Below, piece after piece: positions 53,458 through 62,436 of a stretch of 64,000 nt of DNA. Below the pieces are notes generated by a model that worked only from the letters and a program-made list of their open reading frames with translations, searched no databases and was not told where the DNA came from. The position numbers were made by a program, and so were the translations under genes. The stretch is from Tessaracoccus rhinocerotis. Its GTDB lineage: Bacteria > Actinomycetota > Actinomycetes > Propionibacteriales > Propionibacteriaceae. The stretch lies in the NCBI RefSeq assembly GCF_007197885.1, contig NZ_VKKG01000002.1, positions 186,001 through 250,000 on the forward strand. Reading direction: 5' to 3'. Within the stretch, counting starts at the first letter, position 1, and each line of letters starts with the position of its first letter.

Positions 53458-54044
53458 CCAGCCTTGCGGCGGCGGCCGTGCTGCCACCAGGCGGCCAGTC
53501 CGCCTCCGATGGCGCCGCCGAGGTGGCCCTGCCATGAGACACCGGCGGCCGTCGGCAGCAGCCCCACGAGGATGCCGCCGTAGACGAGCAGCAGCACCAC
53601 CGACAGCGCGATCTGCCCCGGCCTGCGCGTGAAGAAGCCGCGGATCAGCAGGTAGGCGAGCCAGCCGAAGACCAGCCCCGAGGCGCCTGCCGTGACGGTG
53701 TTTGCCGGGGCGACCAGCCACACCAGCAGCCCTGAGCCCAGGATGGAGGCCGCCGTGGTGACCAGCCAGCGGGCCAGTCCCGCCAGGTAGGTCAGGACCC
53801 CCAGCACCATGAACGGGCCGCTGTTGCCCAGGAGGTGGACCCACCCGTAGTGGAGCCACGGGGCGACGAGGACATTGTCCAGCGAGTCGAGGCGGCGCGG
53901 TTCGATCCCGAGGGGGTCCAGACTGTTGGAGGTGGCCTGGTCGAACACCTCCAGGGCCCACATGAGGGCCAGCAGCGCGCCGATCACGAGTACGGCCCGG
54001 ACGACGGGGTGCATCCTCCGGTCAGGTGCCGCGTGGGTGGTCAT
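53442..54044 (-). CDS. Rhomboid family intramembrane serine protease
   Basis: The 200-residue membrane protein has six hydrophobic segments. The catalytic Ser is in TAGASGLVFGW (GASG motif) and the His in SWQGHLGGAIGGG; the oxyanion region is YGWVHLLGNSGPF. Rhomboids cleave membrane proteins near their transmembrane segments. ATG 54044 is preferred: GACAAT lies 7 nt upstream and overlaps the alternative ATG at 54053. It is convergent with the FUSC gene (16 bp overlap) and divergent from the DUF255 gene. Confidence 0.9.
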   Translation of the reverse strand: MTTHAAPDRRMHPVVRAVLVIGALLALMWALEVFDQATSNSLDPLGIEPRRLDSLDNVLVAPWLHYGWVHLLGNSGPFMVLGVLTYLAGLARWLVTTAASILGSGLLVWLVAPANTVTAGASGLVFGWLAYLLIRGFFTRRPGQIALSVVLLLVYGGILVGLLPTAAGVSWQGHLGGAIGGGLAAWWQHGRRRKAGQARR

Positions 54045-54073
54045 GGCGTCCATTGTCCCACTCGGCGGAGCGA

Positions 54074-54079
54074 TAGCCT
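54074..54079 (+). promoter_or_regulatory. -10 box for the leaderless DUF255 gene
   Basis: TAGCCT ends 7 nt before the ATG at 54087 and faces the divergent rhomboid promoter about 17 bp away. Confidence 0.45.
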
Positions 54080-54086
54080 TCGGTGC

Positions 54087-56099
54087 ATGGCCAACCGACT
54101 CGGCGACGCGACCAGCGACTACCTCCTCCAGCACGCCCACCAACCCGTCGACTGGTGGCAGTGGGGGCCAGAGGCCCTCGCCCACGCGGCGGAGACGGGC
54201 CGTCCGATCATGCTCTCGGTGGGGTACGCCTCGTGCCACTGGTGCCACGTGATGAGTGACGAGTCCTTCGAGAACGCGGAGATCGCCGCCCAGATCAACG
54301 AGAACTTCGTGCCCGTGAAGGTGGACCGGCAGCAGCACCCCGACGTCGACGCCGTCTACATGGCCGCCACGCAGGCGCTGAACAACGGCTCCGGCGGCTG
54401 GCCCATGACGGCCTTCCTCACCCCGGACGGCAAGCCCTTCTTCACCGGCACCTACTTCCCGCCGGAGCCGCGCGACGGCATGCCTTCCTTCCCGCAGGTG
54501 CTCGACGCGTTGGCCACCGCCTGGGCGGAGCGCCGCGACGAGGTGGTGGGCTCGGCCGACGTGATCGCGCAGCAGCTGGCGGGGTCCTCCGAGCCGGAGC
54601 CACCGTCGCAGGCGCCCGACCTGCGCGACGCCGTCGACACCATCGGTGCGGACTTCGACGTCATCCACGGCGGCTTCGGCAACGCACCCAAGTTCCCCAC
54701 CGCCACGGTGCTCGACGCGCTGCTGGTCAAGGGCGATCCCAAGTCCCTCGACATGGCCCAGCGCACCCTCGAGTCCATGGCCCGGGGTGGCATCCACGAC
54801 CAGGTGGGCGGCGGGTTCCACCGCTACAGCGTCGACGCCGGCTGGGTGGTGCCGCACTTCGAGAAGATGCTCGACGACAACGCCGTGCTGCTGCGCGCCT
54901 ACGTCCGCGGCTGGCGCCGCACCGCGGACCACGACACCGCCCTGCGCGCCCTCTTCGAGCGCACCGCCTACGGCATCGTCAGCTGGCTCGTGCACGAGAT
55001 GCGCACCGAGAGCGGGGCCTTCGCGGCTGCGCTCGACGCGGACTCCACCGACATCCGGGGGATGACCTTCGAGGGAGTCTTCTACCTCTGGAACCAGGAG
55101 GTCCTCACCGACGTGCTCGGCGAGGAGCTGGGCGGGTGGGCTGCCGACACGTTCCACGTCACGGCGGGCGGCACCTTCTCCGACGGGTTGTCCGTGCTGC
55201 AGCTGCGCGGCCGCCCGGACCCGGACAAGCTCGACGACGTCCGCGCCAAGCTGCTGGCCGAGCGGGCCTCCCGGTTCCGGCCCGCCACCGACCGGCTCGT
55301 GGTCGCCGGCTGGAACGGCCTGGCGATCTCGGCGCTGGCAGACGCCGCGATGGTCTTCAACGAGCCGCGCTGGCTCGAAATCGCTCTCGAGGCGGCCCAG
55401 TACCTCGTCGACGTGCACCTGGCCGACGGCGACCTGCGCCGCAGCTCCCTCGAAGGTGTCGCGGACTCGGCCGGCGGCTCCGCGGAGGACCACGGCGCCG
55501 TGGCCGAGGCGTTCGCGGTCCTCGCCGGGATCACTGGTGACGCCACGTGGCTGCGCCGTGCGGAGGGTCTGGTGGAGCGCGCCCTCGAACTCTTCGGTGC
55601 ACCCGACGGCGGCTTCTTCGACTCCGCAGCCTCTGACCTGTTCGACCGACCCCGCTCCCTGACCGACCACGTCTCGCCCAGCGGCACGTCCGCCCTGGTG
55701 TCCGCGCTGCGCCAGGTCGGTCTGCTGGCCGAGCGGGAGGACCTCCTCGCCAGGGCCGAGGAGGCCGCCCGCACCACCTGGGCGACGGTTGCGCGGGCGC
55801 CCCGGTTCGCGGGCTCCGCGCTGTCGGACCTGATGGTCAGCGACGAGGCGCGGCGTGGGCTGAAGCGCGCCACCGTCGTCGTCTCCTCCGAGGACCCGTT
55901 CGACGAACTCGCCCGTGCCGTGTGGCGGATGGCGCCGGCGGGCTCGGCGATCCTGCGCGCGGCTCCCGGGACCGAGGGCTGGGGCAGCCTGCTGCAGGGT
56001 CGCTCGGAGCGGGCCGTGTACGTGTGCCGGGGCACCGTCTGCTTCGATCCTGTCGCCGACTACAACGAGTTGAGGACGCCGCTGTGGCGCCGCGCCTGA
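54087..56099 (+). CDS. Thioredoxin domain protein, DUF255 (YyaL/spermatogenesis-associated 20 type)
   Basis: The 670-residue protein has an N-terminal thioredoxin-like DUF255 domain (LLQHAHQPVDWWQWGPEALA, the motif SCHWCHVMSDESFEN with the CxxC pair, GGWPMTAFLTPDGKPFFTGT) and a large alpha/alpha-barrel-like region resembling N-acylglucosamine epimerases (VGGGFHRYSVDAGWVVPHFE, WNGLAISALADAAM). No activity is established. It corresponds to Rv1084. The start ATG 54087 has TAGCCT 7 nt upstream; the open frame back to 53835 is antisense to the rhomboid gene. Confidence 0.92.
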   Translation: MANRLGDATSDYLLQHAHQPVDWWQWGPEALAHAAETGRPIMLSVGYASCHWCHVMSDESFENAEIAAQINENFVPVKVDRQQHPDVDAVYMAATQALNNGSGGWPMTAFLTPDGKPFFTGTYFPPEPRDGMPSFPQVLDALATAWAERRDEVVGSADVIAQQLAGSSEPEPPSQAPDLRDAVDTIGADFDVIHGGFGNAPKFPTATVLDALLVKGDPKSLDMAQRTLESMARGGIHDQVGGGFHRYSVDAGWVVPHFEKMLDDNAVLLRAYVRGWRRTADHDTALRALFERTAYGIVSWLVHEMRTESGAFAAALDADSTDIRGMTFEGVFYLWNQEVLTDVLGEELGGWAADTFHVTAGGTFSDGLSVLQLRGRPDPDKLDDVRAKLLAERASRFRPATDRLVVAGWNGLAISALADAAMVFNEPRWLEIALEAAQYLVDVHLADGDLRRSSLEGVADSAGGSAEDHGAVAEAFAVLAGITGDATWLRRAEGLVERALELFGAPDGGFFDSAASDLFDRPRSLTDHVSPSGTSALVSALRQVGLLAEREDLLARAEEAARTTWATVARAPRFAGSALSDLMVSDEARRGLKRATVVVSSEDPFDELARAVWRMAPAGSAILRAAPGTEGWGSLLQGRSERAVYVCRGTVCFDPVADYNELRTPLWRRA

Positions 56100-56109
56100 G
56101 CGCGGGGGC

Positions 56110-56115
56110 TATGGT
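56110..56115 (+). promoter_or_regulatory. -10 box for the leaderless class IV aminotransferase
   Basis: TATGGT ends 5 nt before the ATG at 56121, the shortest spacing of the leaderless set. Confidence 0.4.
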
Positions 56116-56120
56116 GGGGC

Positions 56121-56948
56121 ATGCTGATCTGGATCGATGACGAAGTGGTCGACGGCGCTGACGCCGTCGTGAGCGTGCACGACCATGGCCTCACCGTCGG
56201 TGACGGGGTGTTCGAGGTGGTCAAGGCCCCGGGGCTGGCGCCATTCGCACTCGAGGCGCACCTGCGTCGGCTGGTCACCTCGTCGCAGCGGATGGGACTT
56301 CCGCTGCCCGACGTGGACGTCGTCGGGGCGGCCGTCACGCGGTTGCTCGAGGCCCATCCCGGCCCCGACGCGCAGTTGCGCATCACGTGGACCGCCGGCG
56401 ACGGGCCCCAGGGGTCGGATCGCGCGCGGGAAGGCAGCCCGCGCCTGGTCGTCTCGGCCGGTCCCATGCGCAGGCGCGACGCCGCTGAGAGCCTCGCAGT
56501 GATGCCGTGGGTGCGCAACGAGCGCGGCGCGATGGCCGGGGTGAAGACCACCTCCTACGCCGAGAACGTGGTGTCCCTGGCCCGCGCGCACGCCGCCGGG
56601 GCGGGTGAGGCAGTCTTCGCCGACACCCGGGGCCGGCTCTGCGAGGGCACCGGCAGCAATGTCTTCGTCGTCCGGGGCGGCCGCATCACGACGCCCACCC
56701 TCGACGTCGGCTGCCTCGCCGGCATCACGCGCGCACTGGTGCTCGAGTGGAGCGGGGCGGAGGAGGAGGACATGCCACTGGAGGCGCTCGAGGACGCCGA
56801 CGAGGTCTTCCTGACCTCCACCACCCGCGACGTCCAGGCGGTCACCCGGATCGTGTGGCCGGACGGCCGGGAGCGCGAACTCCCGGCCGGGCCACTCACG
56901 GGCGAGGTGGCGCAGGGGTGGGCTAGTCGCTACGCCGCATCGACCTGA
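56121..56948 (+). CDS. Class IV aminotransferase / aminodeoxychorismate lyase family
   Basis: The 275-residue PLP enzyme has the fold-type IV layout: SVHDHGLTVGDGVFEVVKAP at the N terminus, the Schiff-base Lys in VKTTSYAENVVSLARAHAAG, and VFADTRGRLCEGTGSNVFVV and VFLTSTTRDVQAVTRI with phosphate-binding loops. It could be 4-amino-4-deoxychorismate lyase (folate) or a branched-chain or D-amino acid aminotransferase. The length and lack of branched-chain signatures favour a lyase-like role, but this is unsure. The 3' end overlaps the convergent ABC permease by 26 bp. Confidence 0.85.
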   Translation: MLIWIDDEVVDGADAVVSVHDHGLTVGDGVFEVVKAPGLAPFALEAHLRRLVTSSQRMGLPLPDVDVVGAAVTRLLEAHPGPDAQLRITWTAGDGPQGSDRAREGSPRLVVSAGPMRRRDAAESLAVMPWVRNERGAMAGVKTTSYAENVVSLARAHAAGAGEAVFADTRGRLCEGTGSNVFVVRGGRITTPTLDVGCLAGITRALVLEWSGAEEEDMPLEALEDADEVFLTSTTRDVQAVTRIVWPDGRERELPAGPLTGEVAQGWASRYAAST

Positions 56949-57678
56949 TCCCCAGCCACAACCCGAGGGCGGCGGTCAGGCCGGCGGCGACGAACCCCCA
57001 CACGACGGCGGGGGAGCCGAAGTCCCCGGCGAACAGTGCGCGCTCCGCCTCGACCACGTGGGTCAGCGGGTTCACCCGCGCCGCCACCTGCATCCATCCG
57101 GGCCCGCCCTCCAGCGGCAGCAGCATCCCGGACAGGATCATCAGCGGGAACAGGAACGTCTGCTGCACGGCCCAGAACATCCAGTCCTGCTTGCGGACCG
57201 CGATGGCAAGGGCGTAGCTGAGCGAGCTGATGCCCACGCCCAGGACGGCGAGCAGCACCAGGCCGGCGACGGCGCCCGGCAGGCTGAACCGGAAACCGAA
57301 CGGCAGCATCACCAGCACCACCAGCAAGGCCTGTGCCACCAGTGTGATGAGCTCCTTCATCGCGCGGCCCACCAGCAACGACGAGCGGCTGAGCGGGGTC
57401 ACCAGCATCCGTTCGTGCGCCCCGGTCTGCATCTCGTAGAGCAGGTTGGAGCCCACCGCGCTGGAGCCGAACAGGGAGATCATCGCCAGGATGGCCGGGA
57501 CGAACCACTGCCAGACCTGTCCGGGGAGTTCGTCGCCCAGGTTCCCGGCCAGCAGGGGCCCGAACAGCGCCAGGAAGAAGATCGGCTGGACGAGGCTGAA
57601 GATGATGGAGAAGGGGTCACCCAGCACGGGACGCATTTCCCGGGAGGTGACGATGGCGGTGTCGGTCAGGACGCTCAT
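56923..57678 (-). CDS. ABC-2 type transporter permease (DrrB-like)
   Basis: The 251-residue protein starts MSVLTDTAIVTSREMRPVLG and has six hydrophobic segments, including PFSIIFSLVQPIFFLALFGP, LLAVLGVGISSLSYALAIAV and the ABC-2 signature region RVNPLTHVVEAERALFAGDF. It is the membrane half of a drug- or lipid-export system with the ATPase upstream; its ATG overlaps the ATPase stop (ATGA). The open frame upstream to 57900 is out of the normal family start and is not used. Confidence 0.93.
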   Translation of the reverse strand: MSVLTDTAIVTSREMRPVLGDPFSIIFSLVQPIFFLALFGPLLAGNLGDELPGQVWQWFVPAILAMISLFGSSAVGSNLLYEMQTGAHERMLVTPLSRSSLLVGRAMKELITLVAQALLVVLVMLPFGFRFSLPGAVAGLVLLAVLGVGISSLSYALAIAVRKQDWMFWAVQQTFLFPLMILSGMLLPLEGGPGWMQVAARVNPLTHVVEAERALFAGDFGSPAVVWGFVAAGLTAALGLWLGIRSMRRSD

Positions 57679-58655
57679 GATGCGGTCTCCAGTTCGGGGG
57701 TCGAGCCGGTCTCGCGGAGGCTGCGGCCGGTGAGGTTCAGGAACACGTCGTCGAGGGTGGGGCGGCGCACCTGGATGTCCGCGATGTCGATGCCTGCGGC
57801 GTCGGCCAGGTGCACCAGGTCGGTGACCCTGCTGGAGCCCTGCGCGATTCCCGCGTGCACGACGGTGCCGTCGACAGCCACCTCGCTGGTGGCCTCCCAC
57901 TGCGTCAGGCGTGCGGCAAGGTGGTCGGCGTCGGGGCGGCTCCCCGCGGTGACCGACAGCCGGTCACCGGCGTGCCGCGTCTTGAGCGTCTCGGGGGTGT
58001 CGTCCGCGATGACTGCGCCGTGGTCGATGATCACCACGCGCTCGGCCATGGTGTCGGCCTCGTCGAGGTAGTGGGTGGTGAGCAGCAGCGTCATGTCCGT
58101 GGCCGCCCGCAGCGCCGAGATGTGCTCCCACAGGTTGGCCCGGTTGTGCGGGTCGAGTCCGGTGGAGGGCTCGTCCAGCACCAGGAGTTCCGGGGCGTGC
58201 ATCAGGCCCATCGCCACGTCCAGCCGACGTCGCTGGCCGCCCGAGAGCTCGGAGACCTTGGTGCGCTCCTTGCCCGCCAGGTCCAGCCCGTCCAGCAACT
58301 CCTGGCCACGGCGCCTGGCCTCCGTGCGGCTGAGCCCGAACGTGATGCCTTGGTAGTACAGCTCGTCGAGGGCGCGCTGGCCGTGGCCGGCGCCGTTGCC
58401 CTGCCCCACGTAGCCGAGGCGGCGCCTAACCCGCGCCGGGTCCCGCGTCACGTCGAAGCCGGCCACGCGGGCCGTGCCCGCCGTCGGGGCCAGCAGTGTG
58501 GTCAGCATCCGCATGGTGGTGGTCTTGCCGGCGCCGTTGGGTCCCAGCACCGCGACGGTCTCACCACGTTCGACCCGCAGGTCGATGCCGCGCACCGCGT
58601 GCACGGTTTCGGTCCGGCTCACGAAGTCCTTCGTCAGCCCCTTCGCTTCGATCAT
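57675..58655 (-). CDS. ABC transporter ATP-binding protein (DrrA family)
   Basis: The 326-residue ATPase has Walker A GPNGAGKTT, signature LSGGQRRRLDVAMGL, Walker B LLVLDEPSTGLD and the DrrA-type C-terminal domain (DRLSVTAGSRPDADHLAARL, RRPTLDDVFLNLTGRSLRE). It is usually paired with ABC-2 permeases for export of antibiotics or glycolipids. ATG 58655 with GGGAG 7 nt upstream is chosen; the open frame extends far upstream but covers the divergent WYL gene. The divergent regulator probably controls this pair. Confidence 0.93.
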   Translation of the reverse strand: MIEAKGLTKDFVSRTETVHAVRGIDLRVERGETVAVLGPNGAGKTTTMRMLTTLLAPTAGTARVAGFDVTRDPARVRRRLGYVGQGNGAGHGQRALDELYYQGITFGLSRTEARRRGQELLDGLDLAGKERTKVSELSGGQRRRLDVAMGLMHAPELLVLDEPSTGLDPHNRANLWEHISALRAATDMTLLLTTHYLDEADTMAERVVIIDHGAVIADDTPETLKTRHAGDRLSVTAGSRPDADHLAARLTQWEATSEVAVDGTVVHAGIAQGSSRVTDLVHLADAAGIDIADIQVRRPTLDDVFLNLTGRSLRETGSTPELETAS

Positions 58656-58751
58656 CTCTGTCTCCCGCTCCTGCTCTGGTTGGGTTTGCATGATGAACGC
58701 TACGAGCAGTAGAGGACAGGTTCTGTCCGCTACCGATGCGAGAATGAAGTC

Positions 58752-59702
58752 ATGTCGAATCCGTCCGGAAGGTTGCTCGAGCTGCTCTCGCTGCTCCAGG
58801 CGCGCAGGGACTGGCCGGGCGACGCCCTCGCCCAGCGCCTCGAGGTGAGTCCGCGAACGGTGCGCCGGGACGTGGAGCGGCTGCGGGACCTCGGATACCC
58901 GGTGCAGACCACCAAGGGCCCCGCGGGCGGGTATCGCCTGGCCCCCGGACTGGACCTGCCGCCGATGCTCTTCGACGACGACCAGGCCGTGGCGGTCGCC
59001 GTCGCGCTCCAGACCGCCTCCACCGGGCTCGCGGGGATCCAGGACGCCGCGCTGCGGGCGCTGGCCACGATCCGCCAGGTGCTGCCCGCCAGGCTCCGGC
59101 ACCGTGTCGACGCCCTCCAGGTGACCGCACTGCGCCACAGCGGTGGCGCCGAGGAGGTGGATGCCGAGGCGCTGCTGCACATCGGGGCCGCGATCAGGGA
59201 CCACGAGACCCTGCGCTTCGACTACGCCGCGAGGGACGGGGGCGAGTCAATGCGTCGCGGCGAGCCGTACCGGATGGTGGCTCGGGGCAGCCGCTGGTAC
59301 GCCTTGGTGTGGGACCTGGACCGCAGGGACTGGCGCACTTTCAGGGTGGACCGGATGGGGTTGCGCACCAACGGTCCCCGCTTCGTCCCGCGCGAGCTCA
59401 GCGACGAGGAGGTGGCCGCCCACTTCGGCGCGGAGCGGGAGCAGCCGAGCTGGCCCGTCACCGGAAAGGTGCTGATGCACGACTCGGCCCGCGCGGTCTC
59501 GAGGTGGCTGCCCCCTCACCAGGGCAGCGTCACCCCCGTCGACGAGGGCAGCTGCGTCGTGGAGCTCGGCTCCTGGTCCCACGGCGCGATGGTGGCCTGG
59601 CTGCTGTTGTTCGAGACCGACTTCGAGGTGATCGAACCCGAGGGACTGAACGAGGCCCTGGCCGACGTCGGAGCACGTGTGGCCAGGGCCTCGCAGCGGT
59701 AG
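58752..59702 (+). CDS. WYL domain transcriptional regulator (YafY family)
   Basis: The 316-residue regulator has an N-terminal winged helix (RLLELLSLLQARRDWPGDAL, LEVSPRTVRRDVERLRDLG, GPAGGYRLAPG) and a WYL domain (RGSRWYALVWDLDRRDWRTF with the Trp/Tyr/Leu-like WYALVWD) and a WCX-like tail. WYL proteins sense small ligands or nucleic acids. GAGAAT lies 6 nt before the ATG, and the promoter is shared with the divergent drrAB operon, a strong hint that it regulates that exporter. Confidence 0.9.
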   Translation: MSNPSGRLLELLSLLQARRDWPGDALAQRLEVSPRTVRRDVERLRDLGYPVQTTKGPAGGYRLAPGLDLPPMLFDDDQAVAVAVALQTASTGLAGIQDAALRALATIRQVLPARLRHRVDALQVTALRHSGGAEEVDAEALLHIGAAIRDHETLRFDYAARDGGESMRRGEPYRMVARGSRWYALVWDLDRRDWRTFRVDRMGLRTNGPRFVPRELSDEEVAAHFGAEREQPSWPVTGKVLMHDSARAVSRWLPPHQGSVTPVDEGSCVVELGSWSHGAMVAWLLLFETDFEVIEPEGLNEALADVGARVARASQR

Positions 59703-59712
59703 GGGGAGTGGC

Positions 59713-61050
59713 TCAGCCCTCGCCGAGCATGTCGGTGACCAGGGCCGCGATCTGGGAGCGCTCGGAGCGGGTCAGCATGACGTGGGCGAACAACGGGTGG
59801 CCCTTCAGCTTCTCCACCACCGCGACGACGCCGTCGTGCCGACCTACGCGCAGGTTGTCGCGCTGCGCCACGTCGTGGGTGAGGACCACGCGCGAGTTCT
59901 GGCCGACGCGGGACAGCACGGTGAGCAGGACGTTGCGCTCGAGCGACTGGGCCTCGTCGACGATGATGAACGCGTCGTGCAACGAGCGGCCCCGGATGTG
60001 GGTGAGCGGCAACACCTCGATCAGGCCCTGCTCGAGGATCTCGTCGATCACGTACTTGTTCGTGACGGCCGAGAGGGTGTCGAAGACGGCCTGGCCCCAA
60101 GGCTGCATCTTCTCGCCGGCCGTGCCGGGGAGGTAGCCGAGGTCCTGGCCGCCCACCGCGTACAGGGGGCGGAACACCATCACCTTGGAGTACTTGCGCT
60201 GTTCCAGCACCGCCTCCAGTCCCGCGCACAGGGCGAGCGCGGACTTGCCGGTGCCGGCCCGTCCACCGAGGGAGACGATTCCGATGTCGTCGTCCATCAG
60301 GAGCTCGAGCGCCACGCGCTGTTCGGCGGACCTTCCCCGTACGCCGAACACCTCGCGATCCTGCTTGATCAGCTTGACCTCGCCCGACGGGAGCTTGCGT
60401 GCCAGCGCCGAGGAACCCGGGGCGTGCAGGACCACGCCGCTGTGGACGGGGACGCCGTCGGCCTCCGCCAGTTCGACGGTGCCGTGCTCGTAGAGGGCGC
60501 CGACGTCGTCGGAGGTGACGTCGAGTTCGGTCATGCCGTTCCAGCCGGTCTCGAGCGGTAGCTCGTTGCGGTACTCGTCCGCGGCGAGCCCCACGGCGGC
60601 CGCCTTGACGCGCAACGGGACGTCCTTGGACACGAGCACCACGTCGTGGCCCTCGTTGCTGTAGTTGAGCGCTACGGCCAGGATGCGGGAGTCGTTGTCG
60701 CCCAGCCGGAACCCGGAGGGCAGGGCCGTCGGGTCGGTGTGGTTGAGTTCGACGCGCAGGTTGCCGCCGGCGTCGTTGATGGCCATCGGCGTGTCCAGCC
60801 GGCCGTGTTCCAGCCGGAGGTCGTCCAGTAGGCGCAGGGCGGAGCGGGCGAAGAAGCCGAGTTCGGGATGGTGGCGCTTGGCCTCGAGTTCGGTGATCAC
60901 CACGATGGGCAGCACGACGTTGTGTTCCGCGAATCTGAGGACTGCCTTCGGGTCGCTCAGCAGGACTGAGGTGTCGATGACGTAGGTGCGGATCGCCTGC
61001 TCCGCTTCGGTGGGTGCGGCGACTGCCTGGTGATCGTTGACGTTGAGCAC
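59713..61050 (-). CDS. PIN-PhoH family protein (PhoH2)
   Basis: The 445-residue protein joins a PIN ribonuclease domain ([47 protein letters not shown] with acidic catalytic residues) to a PhoH NTPase (Walker [35 protein letters not shown]). PhoH2 of mycobacteria is an RNA helicase and ribonuclease, probably an unpartnered toxin-like or RNA-processing enzyme (Rv1095). GTG 61050 has GAAGGGAG 5 nt upstream. A strong hairpin sits in the leader, and TACATT (61153-61148) is a likely -10 box. Confidence 0.93.
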   Translation of the reverse strand: MLNVNDHQAVAAPTEAEQAIRTYVIDTSVLLSDPKAVLRFAEHNVVLPIVVITELEAKRHHPELGFFARSALRLLDDLRLEHGRLDTPMAINDAGGNLRVELNHTDPTALPSGFRLGDNDSRILAVALNYSNEGHDVVLVSKDVPLRVKAAAVGLAADEYRNELPLETGWNGMTELDVTSDDVGALYEHGTVELAEADGVPVHSGVVLHAPGSSALARKLPSGEVKLIKQDREVFGVRGRSAEQRVALELLMDDDIGIVSLGGRAGTGKSALALCAGLEAVLEQRKYSKVMVFRPLYAVGGQDLGYLPGTAGEKMQPWGQAVFDTLSAVTNKYVIDEILEQGLIEVLPLTHIRGRSLHDAFIIVDEAQSLERNVLLTVLSRVGQNSRVVLTHDVAQRDNLRVGRHDGVVAVVEKLKGHPLFAHVMLTRSERSQIAALVTDMLGEG

Positions 61051-61066
61051 TGGTGCTCCCTTCGCA

Positions 61067-61092
61067 GGGGGCAGACCCTGGGTCTGACCCCC
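61067..61092 (-). promoter_or_regulatory. Stem-loop in the leader of the PIN-PhoH gene
   Basis: The sequence GGGGGCAGAC-CCTGG-GTCTGaCCCCC forms a 10-bp stem with one bulged A and a 5-nt loop, 8 nt upstream of the GAAGGGAG site. It may control translation or stability, perhaps as a self-cleavage site of the encoded RNase. Confidence 0.4.
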
Positions 61093-61253
61093 GTGGGTGG
61101 GTCAGGTGGCCTGGGTGGCTTCGATGGAGCGGTTCTCCATGGACGTCAATGTAACCCGCCGGACCCGTGGATCGGGGAGGAACCGCGAAGAAATCACACT
61201 GCTGTAACTCGGCGTTCATGTTCGGACCCGGGACCGGGTGATTTCCTGGGTCG

Positions 61254-61259
61254 TAGTCT
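61254..61259 (+). promoter_or_regulatory. -10 box for the leaderless acyl-CoA dehydrogenase
   Basis: TAGTCT ends 7 nt before the ATG at 61267 and places the start well inside a longer open frame. Confidence 0.45.
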
Positions 61260-61266
61260 CGGGGGC

Positions 61267-62436
61267 ATGACTTACCCGCTGCTGTCAGACGAACTGCTGG
61301 ACCGCATCCGCGAGCGCGCCGCCGGGCACGACCGCGAGAACACGTTCCCCACCGACGACCTCGAGGAGCTGGCAGCCGTCGGCTACCTCACCGCACTGGT
61401 GCCGAAGTCCTTCGGCGGGGGAGGGCTGAGCCTCGAAGAACTCACGCGTGAGCAGATGAGGCTGGCCGGGGCGGCACCCGCGACGGCGCTGGCGGTCAAC
61501 ATGCACCACGTCTGGCTGGGCGTTGCCAAGGTGGTCCACGAGCGCGGCGAGGACAGCTGTGACTTCATCTTCACCGACGCCATGGCCGGCGAGGTGTTCG
61601 CGTTCGGTGTCTCCGAGGCGGGCAACGACCTGGTGTTGTTCGGCTCCGCCTCCGAGGCCGCGCCCGACGGCGAGGGTGGCTACGCGTTCACGGGCACCAA
61701 GATCTTCACCTCCATGTCGCCCGGGTGGACCAGGCTGGGGACCTTCGGGACCGACTCCACTGGCGAGGACGGCCCGCACAACGTCTGGGGCTTCGTGAAC
61801 CGGGACGCCGGCGGCATCACCGTCAAGGACGACTGGGACGCGCTCGGGATGCGGGCGTCGCAGTCGTGCACCACGGTCCTCGACGGCGTCGCCGCACCGG
61901 CGGACCGGATCGTGCGGCGGATCCCGCCGGGCCCCACGATGGACCCGTTCATCTTCGGCATCTTCGCCAACTTCGAGATCCTCCTCGCCTCGGTCTACAC
62001 CGGCATCGCGCAGCGCGCGCTGGACGTAGCCGTCGAGGTGGTGGGTCGGCGCAAGTCGATGAAGAACCAGGGCGCCCCCTACGGCAACGACCCTGACATC
62101 CGCTGGCGGCTGGCTGACGCAGCGATCCAGCTGGACGGGATGTTCCCGCAGATCTCCCAGATCGCCCGCGACGTCGACGAGCAGGTGGACCGGGGAGCGC
62201 GTTGGCTGCCGCAGCTGTCCGCGGTGAAGTCGCGCGCCACCGAGGTGGCCAAGGACGTCGTGGAGAAGGCCATCCGCGCCTCGGGCGGCTCGTCCTACTT
62301 CAACCGGCACGAGCTGTCGCGCCTCTACCGCGACGTCCTCGCAGGGCTGTTCCACCCCAGCGACGACGAGTCCGTGCACGCCGCATGGGCCAACGTCCTG
62401 CTCGGCAAGCCGGTGGAGTGGCCCCCCGCGGAGTGA
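61267..62436 (+). CDS. Acyl-CoA dehydrogenase family protein
   Basis: The 389-residue flavoprotein has the acyl-CoA dehydrogenase layout: N-terminal helical domain (DLEELAAVGYLTALVPKSFG), FAD-binding FGVSEAGNDLV and GTKIFTSMSPGW, and the C-terminal domain with VYTGIAQRALDVAVEVVGRR and RWRLADAAIQLDGMF. The usual catalytic Glu (near KYTRE in classic members) is not evident, so it may be a monooxygenase-like or specialised member. ATG 61267 has TAGTCT 7 nt upstream. Convergent with the PIG-L gene (adjacent, no overlap). Confidence 0.85.
   Translation: MTYPLLSDELLDRIRERAAGHDRENTFPTDDLEELAAVGYLTALVPKSFGGGGLSLEELTREQMRLAGAAPATALAVNMHHVWLGVAKVVHERGEDSCDFIFTDAMAGEVFAFGVSEAGNDLVLFGSASEAAPDGEGGYAFTGTKIFTSMSPGWTRLGTFGTDSTGEDGPHNVWGFVNRDAGGITVKDDWDALGMRASQSCTTVLDGVAAPADRIVRRIPPGPTMDPFIFGIFANFEILLASVYTGIAQRALDVAVEVVGRRKSMKNQGAPYGNDPDIRWRLADAAIQLDGMFPQISQIARDVDEQVDRGARWLPQLSAVKSRATEVAKDVVEKAIRASGGSSYFNRHELSRLYRDVLAGLFHPSDDESVHAAWANVLLGKPVEWPPAE

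Noticed and set aside
53442..55670. Very long upstream extension of the rhomboid frame
   Set aside because: The extension is antisense to the DUF255 gene, which has an intact CHWCH motif; the rhomboid start is at 54044 or 54053.
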